Source: Pseudomonas campi
GTDB taxonomy: Bacteria; Pseudomonadota; Gammaproteobacteria; Pseudomonadales; Pseudomonadaceae
NCBI RefSeq assembly: GCF_013200955.2
Contig: NZ_CP053697.2
Span: forward strand, 2,294,001 to 2,358,000
Direction of reading: 5' to 3'
DNA: 64,000 nt
In this document: positions 8,664 through 17,862 of the stretch, piece by piece
Position numbering within the stretch: position 1 is the stretch's first letter
Layout of the letters: the number at the start of each line of letters is the position of its first letter
The notes under the pieces: model-generated
Told to the model about the DNA's origin: nothing
The model's database searches: none
What the model saw: the letters and a program-made list of their open reading frames with translations, nothing else
Position numbers and translations under genes: made by a program

Positions 8664-9814
8664 GCCTGCTCCTCGCGCAATCGGGTGGCAATGATAAGGG
8701 TCGCGGCCAGCGCGACCAAGCTGGCGATGGCAAAGGTCCAGGCCGGCCCCAGGCTGTTCCAGCTATAGCCGGAATACAACGCCCCCAGCGCCCCGCCAAT
8801 ACCGGCCATGGCCGCATACAACGCCTGGCCCTGGCCCTGCTGGTTGGCGCCGAAACTGCGCTGGACGAAGTGGATCGCGGCAGCATGGAAGCTGCCGAAG
8901 GTGGCGGCATGCATCAGCTGGGCGAACAGCAGCACGGCTAGGTGATCGGCCAGGTTGCCCAGCAGCAACCAGCGCAGCGCCGCCAGGGCAAAACTGGCCG
9001 CCAGTACCTGGCGCAAGGAGAAACGCGCGAGGATGCGGGTCATGAACAGGAACAGCACGATCTCCGCCACCACGCCCAGGGCCCACAGCAGCCCGATCAC
9101 CCCGCGGCTGTAGCCAAGCGACTCCAGATGGATACTGAGGAAGGTGTAATACGGCCCGTGGGACATCTGCATCAGCCCCACGCACAGGTAGAAGGCCAGC
9201 ACACCCGGCCGCCGCAGCTGGGCCAAGAAACCGCCCTCGCCGCCCGCACTGTTGTTTGCCTGCGGCGTGGCGTTAGGCACCCAGAAGCTGCTCAGGGCGA
9301 TACCGGCGATGATCAGCAGCAGCGTCCAGGGGTAGATCGCCAGGCTGTAGACCTCGAACAGCTTGCCCAGGCCAACCACGTTGAGGATGAAGCCGATTGA
9401 GCCCCACAGGCGGATCTGCGAATAGCGCGCCGTCTGCTCCTGCAGGTGAGCCAGGGTGATGACCTCGAACTGCGGCAGCACCGCGTGCCAGAAGAAGGCG
9501 TGCAGAGCCATCACCAGAGCCAGCCAGGCATAGCTCTGGTCGACGAAGATCAGGCTCAGGCTGAGCAGCGTGCAGACCGCGCCGAAGCGCACGATGCGCA
9601 GACGCTGGCCACTGCGATCACCGAGCCAACCCCACAGGTTGGGTGCCACGCAGCGCATCAACATGGGGATGGCCACCAGCTCACCGATGCGCGCCGGGCT
9701 GAAGCCGAGGAAGTCGAAATACAACGCCAGGAAGGGTGCCGTGGCACCCAGCAGGGCGAAGTAGAACAGGTAGAAGCCGGACAGGCGCCAGTACGGCAGC
9801 GCGGCTGTCGTCAC
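8660..9814 (-). CDS. MFS transporter (12-TM, LacY/NHS-like group)
   Basis: The 384-residue polytopic protein has about 12 membrane segments, beginning [20 protein letters not shown] and including the MFS loop motif [13 protein letters not shown]. It resembles the MFS_1-like nucleoside/sugar symporter group; the substrate is unknown. Given the overlap with mtnB, a methylthio-sugar or nucleoside is a reasonable guess only. The start is a GTG at 9814 that overlaps the aroC stop (GTGA), giving the N-terminus MTTAALPYW; longer in-frame starts would lie inside aroC. Its stop overlaps the mtnB ATG. Confidence 0.88.
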   Translation of the reverse strand: MTTAALPYWRLSGFYLFYFALLGATAPFLALYFDFLGFSPARIGELVAIPMLMRCVAPNLWGWLGDRSGQRLRIVRFGAVCTLLSLSLIFVDQSYAWLALVMALHAFFWHAVLPQFEVITLAHLQEQTARYSQIRLWGSIGFILNVVGLGKLFEVYSLAIYPWTLLLIIAGIALSSFWVPNATPQANNSAGGEGGFLAQLRRPGVLAFYLCVGLMQMSHGPYYTFLSIHLESLGYSRGVIGLLWALGVVAEIVLFLFMTRILARFSLRQVLAASFALAALRWLLLGNLADHLAVLLFAQLMHAATFGSFHAAAIHFVQRSFGANQQGQGQALYAAMAGIGGALGALYSGYSWNSLGPAWTFAIASLVALAATLIIATRLREEQA

Positions 9815-10902
9815 AGTTGGCCGAGTACCGGTGTATTGACCTTCACGCCGGTATTCTGCGCGCGGTGGCGCAGCAGGTGGTCGAGCAGGACGATGGCCAT
9901 CATCGCCTCGGCGATCGGCGTGGCACGGATGCCCACGCAAGGGTCATGGCGACCCTTGGTGATTACTTCCACCGGGTTGCCGTCGACATCGATGGAGCGG
10001 CCCGGGGTGGTGATGCTGGAGGTTGGCTTGAGCGCCAGGTGGGCGACGATCGGCTGGCCGGAGGAAATACCGCCGAGGATGCCGCCAGCGTTGTTCGACA
10101 GGAAACCTTCCGGGGTCAGCTCGTCACGGTGCTCGGTGCCGCGCTGGGCCACCGAGGCGAAGCCGGCGCCGATTTCCACGCCCTTGACCGCGTTGATGCT
10201 CATCAGCGCGTGGGCCAGTTCGGCGTCCAGGCGGTCGAAAATCGGCTCGCCGAGGCCTGGCATCACGCCTTCGGCGACCACGGTGATCTTTGCCCCGACC
10301 GAGTCCTGGTCGCGGCGCAGCTGGTCCATGTAGGCCTCCAGCTCCGGCACCTTGTCCGGGTCGGGGCTGAAGAAGGCATTCTGCTCGACGCTGTCCCAGG
10401 TCTTGAACGGGATCTCGATCGGGCCGAGCTGGCTCATGTAGCCCCGCACGCGGATACCGAAAGCGGCCAGCACCTTCTTGGCAATGGCGCCGGCGGCGAC
10501 GCGCATGGCGGTCTCGCGCGCCGAGCTGCGGCCGCCGCCACGGTAGTCGCGGATGCCGTACTTGTGGTGGTAGGTGTAGTCGGCGTGGGCCGGGCGGAAC
10601 AGGTCCTTGATCGCCGAGTAGTCCTTGGACTTCTGGTCGGTGTTGCGAATCAGCAGGCCGATGGCGCAACCGGTGGTCTTGCCCTCGAAGACGCCGGCGA
10701 GAATTTCGACTTCGTCGTCTTCCTGGCGCTGGGTGGTGTGGCGGCTGGTGCCCGGTTTGCGTCGGTCCAGGTCGCGCTGCATGTCTTCCAGGGACAGCTC
10801 GATGCCCGGCGGGCAACCGTCGACGATGGCGACCAGCGCCGGACCATGGCTTTCGCCTGCGGTGGTGACGGTGAACAGCTTGCCGTAGGTATTGCCGGAC
10901 AT
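9811..10902 (-). CDS. aroC: Chorismate synthase
   Basis: The 363-residue enzyme makes chorismate from EPSP, the last common step of aromatic biosynthesis, using reduced FMN. Signatures are [11 protein letters not shown] near the N-terminus, [20 protein letters not shown] in the centre and [17 protein letters not shown] near the C-terminus, all FMN/substrate contacts. Length is standard. The ATG at 10902 begins [12 protein letters not shown], the family's usual N-terminus. The downstream MFS gene starts on its stop codon. Upstream lies a divergent membrane-anchored GNAT-like gene. Confidence 0.98.
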   Translation of the reverse strand: MSGNTYGKLFTVTTAGESHGPALVAIVDGCPPGIELSLEDMQRDLDRRKPGTSRHTTQRQEDDEVEILAGVFEGKTTGCAIGLLIRNTDQKSKDYSAIKDLFRPAHADYTYHHKYGIRDYRGGGRSSARETAMRVAAGAIAKKVLAAFGIRVRGYMSQLGPIEIPFKTWDSVEQNAFFSPDPDKVPELEAYMDQLRRDQDSVGAKITVVAEGVMPGLGEPIFDRLDAELAHALMSINAVKGVEIGAGFASVAQRGTEHRDELTPEGFLSNNAGGILGGISSGQPIVAHLALKPTSSITTPGRSIDVDGNPVEVITKGRHDPCVGIRATPIAEAMMAIVLLDHLLRHRAQNTGVKVNTPVLGQL

Positions 10903-11069
10903 GCAGAAAGCTCCGCGAGGGCCTGAACGAGGGGGCACCAGTATACCCGCGGTGCCCGGTCAGTTCACCTGCGAAGCGCCACTAGCAAACTGCCAGCCTC
11001 CAGATTGCGCAGAAACAGTCGATAATTCGCATACCAGTGCCCCGCCCGCCTGGCCCAAGGACGCCCGCC

Positions 11070-11852
11070 ATGACCGATACCGACGCCCAGCAACCCGCAG
11101 ATGAAGTGCCCGCCGCGCCGCAGCCGCATCCCTGGCAGGACCTGCCGGCCGAACAATTGCGCCTGCTGCGCCTGGCCCCGCTGCCGACCGATCGGCATAC
11201 CGGCGCGCGGCCGCTGCGTTTCGTTCAGCTCGGCCGCACCGAACGCCACAGCCCGGAGCAGAGCTTGCTGCGCCTGAGCATCGACCTGCCGGGGCAACGC
11301 GTGCGGCGCGAGCAGAATGTGCTGGAAATCTGGGCCGACCACCGCAGCCGCGAAGTGCGCTTCGGCGCCGACAAGGGCCTGCAGATCGAACCGGTCAATC
11401 GCGGCATCGGCCGTTTCCTGATGGCCCAGGGCATTCTCTGGGCCCGTCAGCGCTGGCCCAACTATCAGGTCGAGGGCGGTGCCCTGGCGGTCAAGGACAT
11501 CCTCAGCGACGACGCCCGCCTGCGCCGCGACCACTTCCTGCGCGCCCTGGGGTTCGAGGTCGAGTACCAGGACCTGCTGCAGCTGAAGGCCACCTACGGG
11601 GCAAAAAGCGTCAGCGCCCTGGTGGGCGAGTGGAATCGCGAACGTTTGCAGCAGGTGGAGCCGCTCGAAGCCGGGGCCATGCTGCAGCAAGCCGACCAGA
11701 GCCTGCACGAGCAGGAGGTGAAGATCGGCAAGCTGGAACGCAAGATCGAACTGCTCAAGCGCGAAGACAGCAGCCTGCGCTTCACCATCGGCTGCCTGGT
11801 GACCCTGGCGCTGTTCCAGGCCGGGCTGCTGATCTGGATCGCTACCCGCTAA
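11070..11852 (+). CDS. GNAT-like domain protein with C-terminal coiled coil and membrane anchor
   Basis: A 260-residue protein. The stretch VNRGIGRFLMAQGILWARQRWPN followed by a strand/helix ending HFLRALGFEVEY looks like the acetyl-CoA-binding half of a GNAT acetyltransferase fold. Residues about 205-235 are charged heptads (EVKIGKLERKIELLKRED), probably a coiled coil, and 238-258 form one membrane span, so it is tail-anchored with the catalytic-like domain in the cytosol. The ATG at 11070 opens MTDTDAQQ after a proline-rich upstream extension that is unlikely to be translated. The substrate is unknown and acetyltransferase function is inferred from sequence pattern only. Confidence 0.72.
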   Translation: MTDTDAQQPADEVPAAPQPHPWQDLPAEQLRLLRLAPLPTDRHTGARPLRFVQLGRTERHSPEQSLLRLSIDLPGQRVRREQNVLEIWADHRSREVRFGADKGLQIEPVNRGIGRFLMAQGILWARQRWPNYQVEGGALAVKDILSDDARLRRDHFLRALGFEVEYQDLLQLKATYGAKSVSALVGEWNRERLQQVEPLEAGAMLQQADQSLHEQEVKIGKLERKIELLKREDSSLRFTIGCLVTLALFQAGLLIWIATR

Positions 11853-11864
11853 GCGAGCACTCAT

Positions 11865-11929
11865 GTAGGAGCGAGCTCTGCTCTCGAAATTGGCAGAGCA
11901 ACAGCTTCGCGAGCAGAGCTCGCTCCTAC
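11865..11929. repeat. REP pair, GTAGGAGCGAGCTC family
   Basis: Facing arms GTAGGAGCGAGCTCTGCTC and GAGCAGAGCTCGCTCCTAC flank a short spacer. The same family is found after the nitrate reductase gene (32729-32793). Confidence 0.85.
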
Positions 11930-11943
11930 AAAACGCTTAGCCG

Positions 11944-12011
11944 GTAGCCCGGATGCAATCCGGGAATATTGGCCCGACGGGATGCAGGCTCCCGGATTTC
12001 ATCCGGGCTAC
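11944..12011. repeat. REP pair, GTAGCCCGGAT family
   Basis: Facing arms beginning GTAGCCCGGATGCAATCCGG and ending ATCCGGGCTAC lie directly before the prmB stop, adjacent to a REP pair of another family. Two families side by side between convergent genes is typical of Pseudomonas REP hot spots. Confidence 0.85.
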
Positions 12012-12017
12012 ACCGGC

Positions 12018-12932
12018 TCAGCCGTTCAGCCGCGAGCGGAACAGCTCCTGATGCTCGCGGCACTGCTTGGCCGCCAGCAGGAACACGCCGTGGCCACCCT
12101 GTTCGAACTCCAGCCAGGTGAAGTCAACCTCCGGGTACAGCGCCTCGACATGCACCTGGCTGTTGCCCACCTCGATGATCAGGGTGCCCTGCTCGCTCAG
12201 GTGATCGGCGGCCTCGGCCAGCATGCGTCGCACCAGGTCCAGGCCATCGTCGCCGCAGGCCAGGCCCAGCTCAGGTTCGTGCTGGTACTCGGCCGGCATG
12301 TCGGCGAAATCTTCGGCATCGACATAGGGCGGGTTGGACACGATCAGGTCGAAACGCTGGCCCGGTAGCCCGGCGAAACCATCGCCCTGCACGGTGTACA
12401 CGCGCTCGTCCAGTTCATGTCGCTCGATGTTCTGGTTGGCCACTTCGAGGGCCTCGAAGGACAGGTCGGCCAGCACCACTTCGGCCTCGGGGAAGGCAAA
12501 GGCGCAGGCGATGCCGATGCAACCGGAGCCGGTACACAGATCGAGGATGCGCGCCGGCTCGGCCGGCAGCCAGGGCGCGAAGTGCTGGCCGATCAGCTCG
12601 GCAATCGGCGAGCGCGGCACCAGCACACGCTCGTCGACGATAAAGGGCAGGCCACAGAACCAGGCTTCACCCAGCAGGTAAGCCGTCGGTACGCGCTCTT
12701 CGATACGCCGTTTCAGCAGCGCCAGCAGGTGCTCCTGCTCATCCTCTTCGAGGCGGCAGTCGAGGTAGGCATCGGCGATTTCCCATGGCAGGTGCAAGGC
12801 GCCGAGTACCAGCTGGCGCGCCTCATCCCAGGCATTGTCGGTGCCATGGCCGAAGAACAGCTGCTCGTCATGAAAACGGCTGACAGCCCAGCGAATGTGG
12901 TCGCGCACGGTGCGCAGGCGGGATTGGGACAC
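12018..12932 (-). CDS. prmB: Ribosomal protein uL3 glutamine methyltransferase PrmB
   Basis: The 304-residue SAM-dependent enzyme methylates a glutamine of ribosomal protein L3. The SAM motif is [11 protein letters not shown] and the catalytic motif is SNPPY, followed by the HemK-family tail ([14 protein letters not shown]). The N-terminal helical bundle and total length fit PrmB rather than PrmC. The start is a GTG at 12932 (GTGTCCCAATCC), giving [16 protein letters not shown] see no better ATG. It is divergent from the isochorismatase-like gene. Confidence 0.95.
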   Translation of the reverse strand: MSQSRLRTVRDHIRWAVSRFHDEQLFFGHGTDNAWDEARQLVLGALHLPWEIADAYLDCRLEEDEQEHLLALLKRRIEERVPTAYLLGEAWFCGLPFIVDERVLVPRSPIAELIGQHFAPWLPAEPARILDLCTGSGCIGIACAFAFPEAEVVLADLSFEALEVANQNIERHELDERVYTVQGDGFAGLPGQRFDLIVSNPPYVDAEDFADMPAEYQHEPELGLACGDDGLDLVRRMLAEAADHLSEQGTLIIEVGNSQVHVEALYPEVDFTWLEFEQGGHGVFLLAAKQCREHQELFRSRLNG

Positions 12933-13077
12933 GGGACAAACCTCCAGAACGGGTGGGCGATTCTAGCCGCAAGTGCAAGCAAATTGCCCCGGCGAATCGG
13001 CGCGTTGTGCTGCAAAGGTTCACAGATGGCTCTGGCAAGCAGAGAATAGAGCCACAGCCACATCAGGAGCCTGCGTC

Positions 13078-13671
13078 ATGTCCGATCCCAAAACCCTGTT
13101 CCAGTTGACTGGTCGTGGTTATGCACCCGCCACCCTGGGCAAGGCCACCCTGCTGATCATCGACGCGCAGGAAGAGTATCGCAGCGGTGTCTTGCAGCTG
13201 CCGGACGTGGACGCTGCCGTGGCGGAAATCACCACCCTGCTGCAGGCCGCCCGCCGCCTCGGCACCCCCGTCGTGCATGTGCGTCACCTCGGCATCCCCG
13301 GTGGCCTGCTCGACCCCCAAGGCCCGCGTGGTCACTTCCTCGCCGGCCTGGAGCCGGAAGGCGGCGAAGCGGTGATCGAGAAGCGCCTGCCCAATGCCTT
13401 CGCCGGCACCGACCTGCACGAGCGCCTGCAGCAACTCGGCCACCTCGACCTGATCGTCTGCGGCTTCATGACCCACTCCAGCATCAGCACCACTGTGCGT
13501 GCGGCCAAGGACTACGGCTACCGCTGCACCCTGGTAGACAGCGCCTGTGCCACCCGCGACCTGCCCTATGCCGGTGAACTGATCGGCGCCCGCCAGTTGC
13601 ACCGCATGGAGATGGCGGCCCTGGCCGATAACTACGCGATTGTGGTGCCCCAGGCCCACGCGCTGATCTGA
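13078..13671 (+). CDS. Isochorismatase-superfamily hydrolase lacking the usual cysteine
   Basis: The 197-residue protein has the isochorismatase fold: D29 in LLIIDAQEEY, K102 in IEKRLPNAF, and the motif CGFMTHSSISTTVRAA. In cysteine hydrolases of this superfamily the pattern GxxTxxC(V) places a cysteine at what is here S135; C128 lies earlier in the strand. It may therefore act like the cysteine-independent isochorismatases or have another reaction. The ATG at 13078 was chosen because MSDPKTLFQL begins the fold and has an AGGAG site. Its TGA stop shares its last base with the start of a 142-bp inverted-repeat element, so the C-terminus may be altered by that insertion. Confidence 0.85.
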   Translation: MSDPKTLFQLTGRGYAPATLGKATLLIIDAQEEYRSGVLQLPDVDAAVAEITTLLQAARRLGTPVVHVRHLGIPGGLLDPQGPRGHFLAGLEPEGGEAVIEKRLPNAFAGTDLHERLQQLGHLDLIVCGFMTHSSISTTVRAAKDYGYRCTLVDSACATRDLPYAGELIGARQLHRMEMAALADNYAIVVPQAHALI

Positions 13672-13812
13672 GAACCTGTCTACGCTCTGCTGCGCGTCGG
13701 CCATACCGCGTTAAAACTGACCTCGGGATGCTCATTTACAAATCGTAAACTCCGCTCCCTCGGCCAGTTTTGCCTTGTCTGTCTCTAGCTCGCGAGAGCG
13801 TAAACAGGTTCT
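13671..13812. mobile_element. 142-bp inverted-repeat element (second MITE-like family)
   Basis: The ends AGAACCTGTCTACGCTCT and AGAGCGTAAACAGGTTCT are inverted repeats with one mismatch over 18 bp. The interior contains TGCTGCGCGTCGGCC and an inner hairpin (CTAGCTCGCGAGAG) but no open frame. From memory this sequence is a common intergenic repeat in Pseudomonas genomes. Its left end coincides with the last base of the hydrolase stop codon. It is unrelated in sequence to the 266-bp element. Confidence 0.8.
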
Positions 13813-13907
13813 GACCCGCTACTCAGCAGCCTCACGGCTGCACCCCGCGAACGGAACCCTGGCAGCCAGGGCCGGTCATAGCGCCGATAGCCCATGAGGA
13901 AATCGGG

Positions 13908-14234
13908 ATGAAGTTGTCTGAAGGTTTTGATGCTCGCCGCCTGCGCCCGCGCGGCCCCGGTGGCTTGCGCTGGCGTCTCGGTGCCATGTTCGCGGCGTTG
14001 TTGGCCAGTCTGGGTGTCCTGCTGACGCTGGCCGGGGCATCCACCTTGCTTGGCCGCCCGGCAGCGCTAGGCGCGCTGAATGACAGCATCGGCGCCGCCA
14101 TCACCCTGCTGCTCGGCGGCCTGTTGCTGCTGTGGCTCGGCGTGAGTTTGTGGCGCCGCTGCCGCCGACAGATGCGCCAGCGTTACAGCAATGAACTGAG
14201 CCTGTCGCCACGCCTGCTGAAAAAGCGCGGCTGA
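13908..14234 (+). CDS. Small two-TM membrane protein, 108 aa
   Basis: An arginine-rich N-terminus (DARRLRPRGPGGLRWRLG) is followed by two hydrophobic segments (about 26-48 and 62-82), then a basic tail (RRCRRQMRQRY). By the positive-inside rule both termini should be cytosolic. No family is recognised. The ATG at 13908 follows a GAGGAAATCGGG site. It lies 33 bases upstream of the Smr-domain gene on the same strand and may be cotranscribed with it. Confidence 0.75.
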   Translation: MKLSEGFDARRLRPRGPGGLRWRLGAMFAALLASLGVLLTLAGASTLLGRPAALGALNDSIGAAITLLLGGLLLLWLGVSLWRRCRRQMRQRYSNELSLSPRLLKKRG

Positions 14235-14267
14235 TCCCGGTAAACTGGCCTCCTGTGTGGAGGCACT

Positions 14268-14825
14268 ATGCAAGACGACGACTTATCTCTATTCCAATCC
14301 GCCGTGCGGGGCGTCAAACCGATCAGCCATGACCGCGCCGATACCGGCAAAGCCAAGGCTGACCGCCAACGCCTGAACATCTTGCGCCAGGCCGCCACGC
14401 TGAAGACCGACAGCGTCACGGTCGATGGCCTGTCCGACCTGTTCGTCATCGACGTCGGCGCCGAGGACGAGCTGTACTGGGCCCGTGACGGTGTGCAGGA
14501 CAGCCAGCTGCGCAAGCTCAAGGCCGGCCAGGTGCCTTTCGAAGGCAGCCTCGACCTGCATGGCATGAGCGTGGAAAAAGCCCGCGAAATCCTCTGGGAC
14601 TTCTTTGCCGAAGCGGCCAAGATGGAAGTGCGCTGCGTGCGCGTGACCCACGGCAAGGCCGCGCGCAAAGATGGCAAGCGCCCGCTGATCAAGAGCCACG
14701 TCAACACCTGGCTGCGTCAGCACCAGCAGGTGCTCGGTTTCACCTCTTGCCTGCCCAAACATGGTGGCGCCGGTGCAGTCTATGTGCTGCTCAAGCGCAC
14801 CATGATGGATGGCCGCGACGAGTAG
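14268..14825 (+). CDS. Smr-domain protein (SmrB-like nuclease)
   Basis: A 185-residue cytosolic protein. The C-terminal Smr domain (about 95-180) has the [15 protein letters not shown] motif and the [14 protein letters not shown] loop, the two signatures of the MutS2/Smr nuclease family. E. coli SmrB cleaves mRNA at collided ribosomes; a similar rescue role is likely here but inferred. The N-terminal 90 residues are the usual extension ([21 protein letters not shown]). It precedes folE and is close to prmB and aroC, an arrangement typical of Pseudomonas. Confidence 0.9.
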   Translation: MQDDDLSLFQSAVRGVKPISHDRADTGKAKADRQRLNILRQAATLKTDSVTVDGLSDLFVIDVGAEDELYWARDGVQDSQLRKLKAGQVPFEGSLDLHGMSVEKAREILWDFFAEAAKMEVRCVRVTHGKAARKDGKRPLIKSHVNTWLRQHQQVLGFTSCLPKHGGAGAVYVLLKRTMMDGRDE

Positions 14826-14920
14826 CCAGGCCCGTCGATCTGGCGCAATGCGCCCTTGCCAGTCCGGCAGCTGCGCCCTACCCTGCGCCTCTGCGATTTT
14901 TTGACTCCACAGGAAGACCC

Positions 14921-15466
14921 ATGTCCCTGGAACAGCAATACACCGCCATCCTCGGCCAGCTCGGCGAGGACGTGTCCCGCGAAGGACTGCTCGACACGCC
15001 AAAACGTGCCGCCAAAGCCATGCAGTACCTCTGCAAGGGCTACCAGCAGACCCTCGAAGAAGTCACCAACGGCGCCCTGTTCAGCTCCGACAACAGCGAA
15101 ATGGTGCTGGTAAAGAACATCGAGCTGTACTCGCTGTGCGAGCACCATCTGCTGCCGTTCATCGGCAAGGCCCATGTGGCCTACATTCCCAGCGGCAAGG
15201 TACTGGGCCTGTCCAAGGTCGCGCGGATCGTCGACATGTACGCCCGCCGCCTGCAGATCCAGGAAAACCTCAGCCGGCAGATCGCCGAGGCGATCCAGCA
15301 GGTTACCGGCGCCCTCGGCGTGGCGGTGGTCATCGAAGCGCAGCACATGTGCATGATGATGCGCGGCGTGGAGAAGCAGAACTCGTCGATGGTCACCTCG
15401 GTGATGCTCGGCGAGTTTCGCGAAAACGCCGCCACCCGCAGCGAGTTCCTCAGCCTGATCGGCTGA
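14921..15466 (+). CDS. folE: GTP cyclohydrolase I
   Basis: The 181-residue enzyme converts GTP to 7,8-dihydroneopterin triphosphate, the first step of folate synthesis. Zinc and active-site residues are visible in [16 protein letters not shown] and in the later [11 protein letters not shown] segment (second cysteine ligand), which classifies it as the zinc-dependent type IA enzyme. The ATG at 14921 has an AGGAAG site 5 bases upstream. A strong terminator follows at 15482-15508. Confidence 0.97.
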   Translation: MSLEQQYTAILGQLGEDVSREGLLDTPKRAAKAMQYLCKGYQQTLEEVTNGALFSSDNSEMVLVKNIELYSLCEHHLLPFIGKAHVAYIPSGKVLGLSKVARIVDMYARRLQIQENLSRQIAEAIQQVTGALGVAVVIEAQHMCMMMRGVEKQNSSMVTSVMLGEFRENAATRSEFLSLIG

Positions 15467-15481
15467 TTGCCGCTGCAACAG

Positions 15482-15508
15482 AAAACCGGCCTCCAGGGCC
15501 GGTTTTTT
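15482..15508 (+). terminator. Rho-independent terminator of folE
   Basis: A 10-bp stem (AAAACCGGCC / GGCCGGTTTT) with a 5-base loop is followed by a T-run, 15 bases after the folE stop. Confidence 0.9.
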
Positions 15509-15600
15509 ATGGCGAGCTAATCGATATCCGGTACAGCCAAGCCCGAGCAAGTCGGGTACCCTGCCGCCCCTTTCAGACACTCCTACAGGAATGACCGGCG

Positions 15601-15972
15601 ATGCTTATCAAGGCACTGCGGATCGGCCTCGGCCAGATCATCATCTTCATCGATTTCATCACCCGTCCGCGCAAACTCAAGCGCAGCGCAGAAGCCCAGG
15701 CCCAGGTCGAACGCGAAGCCGCCGGCCTGGCGCTGTATCAGTTCCATGCCTGCCCGTTCTGCGTGAAGACTCGGCGCAACCTGCACCGCCTGAACGTGCC
15801 GGTAGCGCTGCGTGATGCGAAGAACGACGCCACTCACCGCCAAGAGCTGCTGGAGCAAGGCGGCAAGATCCAGGTGCCGTGTCTGCGTATCGAGGAACAG
15901 GGCGGGAGCCGCTGGCTGTATGAATCCAAGGCCATCAGCGCCTATCTGAACGAGCGTTTCGCCGCGCAGTAA
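15601..15972 (+). CDS. Glutaredoxin / GST-N domain protein
   Basis: The 123-residue protein has an N-terminal hydrophobic segment (about 1-20), then a thioredoxin-fold domain with the redox motif CPFC (YQFHACPFCVKTRR), a cis-proline loop (IQVPCLRI) and the SKAISAYL helix. It should reduce disulfides or glutathionylated substrates, possibly tethered to the inner membrane. The ATG at 15601 has a nearby AGGAATGACC site. It is followed by a convergent GST gene. Confidence 0.88.
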   Translation: MLIKALRIGLGQIIIFIDFITRPRKLKRSAEAQAQVEREAAGLALYQFHACPFCVKTRRNLHRLNVPVALRDAKNDATHRQELLEQGGKIQVPCLRIEEQGGSRWLYESKAISAYLNERFAAQ

Positions 15973-16014
15973 GCCTGTGGGGCAAGACGCAATCGCCCTG
16001 CCCCCAGCCCACTG

Positions 16015-16617
16015 TCAGCCGAGCATGCTCACATGCTTGGGATGGCTGGCCACGCGCGCGAGCCAGGCCTGCACCGCCGGATAGGCGCGGAGGTCGAAGC
16101 CACCCTCGTTGGCCACGTGGGTATAGGCGTACAGGGCGATGTCGGCGATGGTGTACTGCTCGCCGACCAGGTAGGGCGTACGGCTGAGCTGCTGCTCCAT
16201 CACCTTGAGCGCCTTGTGGCCGCGCACCATGCACACCTTGAGTTCTTCCTCGCGTTCGGCCGGGCGCCCCTGGTACAGGTGGATGAAGCGCGCCACCGCC
16301 ACGTAGGGCTCATGGCTGTACTGCTCGAAGAACTGCCATTGCAGCATCTGCGTGCGCAGGCGCGGCTCGCTGGGGATGAACTCGCTGCCATCGGCGAGGA
16401 AGTTGAGGATGGCATTCGACTCCCACAGGTAGGTGCCGTCTTCCAGTTCCAGCACCGGGATCTTGCCGTTGGGGTTCTTGGCCAAAAACTCGGCAGTCTG
16501 CGTTTCACCCTTGAGGATGTCGATCGGCAGCCACTCGCACTCGCGGCCGAGCAGGTGCAGCATCAGTTTGATCTTGTAGCAGTTGCCAGAACGGTAATCA
16601 CCGTAGACCTTGAGCAT
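16015..16617 (-). CDS. Glutathione S-transferase family protein
   Basis: A 200-residue cytosolic GST. The N-terminal thioredoxin-like domain (1-80) begins MLKVYGDYRSGNCYKIK, with the glutathione-contact segments NGKIPVLEL and ESNAILNFL. The all-helical C-terminal domain includes the N-capping motif TIADIALYAYTHVANEGGF. The active-site residue in this type is probably a serine near residue 10 (RSGNCYK). It starts 1 base from the aminotransferase stop on the same strand, so they are cotranscribed. The substrate is unknown. Confidence 0.92.
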   Translation of the reverse strand: MLKVYGDYRSGNCYKIKLMLHLLGRECEWLPIDILKGETQTAEFLAKNPNGKIPVLELEDGTYLWESNAILNFLADGSEFIPSEPRLRTQMLQWQFFEQYSHEPYVAVARFIHLYQGRPAEREEELKVCMVRGHKALKVMEQQLSRTPYLVGEQYTIADIALYAYTHVANEGGFDLRAYPAVQAWLARVASHPKHVSMLG

Positions 16618-16618
16618 G

Positions 16619-17779
16619 CTATTTACTCCCTTGCGCTTCGCGCACCACCGCCGCCAGGCGACGCAGGCCTTCGCCCAGACGCTCCGGCTCGACGTGGCTG
16701 AAGTTCAAGCGCAGGTGACCGGGGTTGGCATCCGGCTCGACGAAGAACGGCTCGCCCGGCATGAACGCCACGTTTTGCGCCATCGCCGGCTGCAGCAGGG
16801 TGCGGGTATCCAGCTTGTCCTTCAGGGTCAGCCAGAAGAATAGGCCACCCTGAGGAATCTCCCAGGTTGCCAAGTCACCGAAGTGTTCCTGCAGCGCCAC
16901 CTGCATGGCGTCGCGACGCACACGGTAGAAGTCGCGCAGCTCGGCCAGGTGCGCGCGGTATTTGTCGCTGCCCAGCCACTGCAGCGCCTGCCACTGGCCG
17001 ATACGGTTGGTGTGCAGGTCAGCGGACTGTTTCAGGCGCAACAGATGCGGGAACAGGTCCGGGGTAGCGATCAGGTAACCCACGCGCAGACCCGGCAGCA
17101 GAGTCTTGGAGACGGTGCCGGTGTAGATCCAGCTGGTGCGCTTGAGGCGGCTGACGATCGGCGTGGCGCTGCCGGCATCGAAGACCAGCTCGCGGTACGG
17201 CTCATCCTCGATCAGTGTGACGTTGAACTCGTCGAGCAACGCCGCCACCGCATCGCGCTTGGCTTCGCTGTAACGCACGGCGGACGGATTCTGGAAGGTC
17301 GGAATGAGGTAGGCGAAAGCCGGCTTGTGGTTCTGCAGGCGCTGGCGCAGAGCCTCCAGCTCGGGGCCGTCGGCTTCCTGGGGCACGGTGATGCAGTCGG
17401 CGCCGAACAGCTGAAAGGACTGCAGCGCGGCCAGGTAGGTTGGCGCTTCCACCAGGATTTCGGTACCCGGATCGATGAACAGCTTACTGGCCAGGTCGAG
17501 GGTCTGCTGCGAACCGCAGACGATCAGCACCTGGCTGGCCTCGCACGGTACGCCGAGCAGGCGCGCTTCGGCGGCAATCCGCTCGCGCAGTTCCGGCTCG
17601 CCTTCGCTCATGCCGTACTGGCCCATGCTGACCGGCATGTCGTTCCAATCCACCTTGGGCAGCATCGCCTCGGCCGGCAGGCCGCCAGCGAAGGACATCA
17701 CCTCCGGACGCTGCGCCGCAGCAAGGATTTCGCGGATCAGGGAGCTTTTCAGGCGGGCAACACGTTCGGAGAAGGCCAT
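16619..17779 (-). CDS. PLP-dependent aminotransferase (fold I, LysN/MocR-type)
   Basis: The 386-residue enzyme has the PLP lysine K225 in TGTVSKTLLPGLRVGY and the DEPYRELVF aspartate that contacts the pyridine nitrogen. It resembles the 2-aminoadipate/aromatic aminotransferases related to MocR C-terminal domains but lacks a GntR DNA-binding part. Length is typical. The ATG at 17779 gives MAFSERVARLKSS. It is divergent from a MarR-type regulator 83 bases away, which may control it, and is followed by a GST gene. Confidence 0.92.
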   Translation of the reverse strand: MAFSERVARLKSSLIREILAAAQRPEVMSFAGGLPAEAMLPKVDWNDMPVSMGQYGMSEGEPELRERIAAEARLLGVPCEASQVLIVCGSQQTLDLASKLFIDPGTEILVEAPTYLAALQSFQLFGADCITVPQEADGPELEALRQRLQNHKPAFAYLIPTFQNPSAVRYSEAKRDAVAALLDEFNVTLIEDEPYRELVFDAGSATPIVSRLKRTSWIYTGTVSKTLLPGLRVGYLIATPDLFPHLLRLKQSADLHTNRIGQWQALQWLGSDKYRAHLAELRDFYRVRRDAMQVALQEHFGDLATWEIPQGGLFFWLTLKDKLDTRTLLQPAMAQNVAFMPGEPFFVEPDANPGHLRLNFSHVEPERLGEGLRRLAAVVREAQGSK

Positions 17780-17862
17780 GACAAATCACCGGTAGCAAAG
17801 GCAGGACAAATTGGGTCAAACTGATTGACCGAAACTACGCCGACTCGGACAGATACGTCAAT

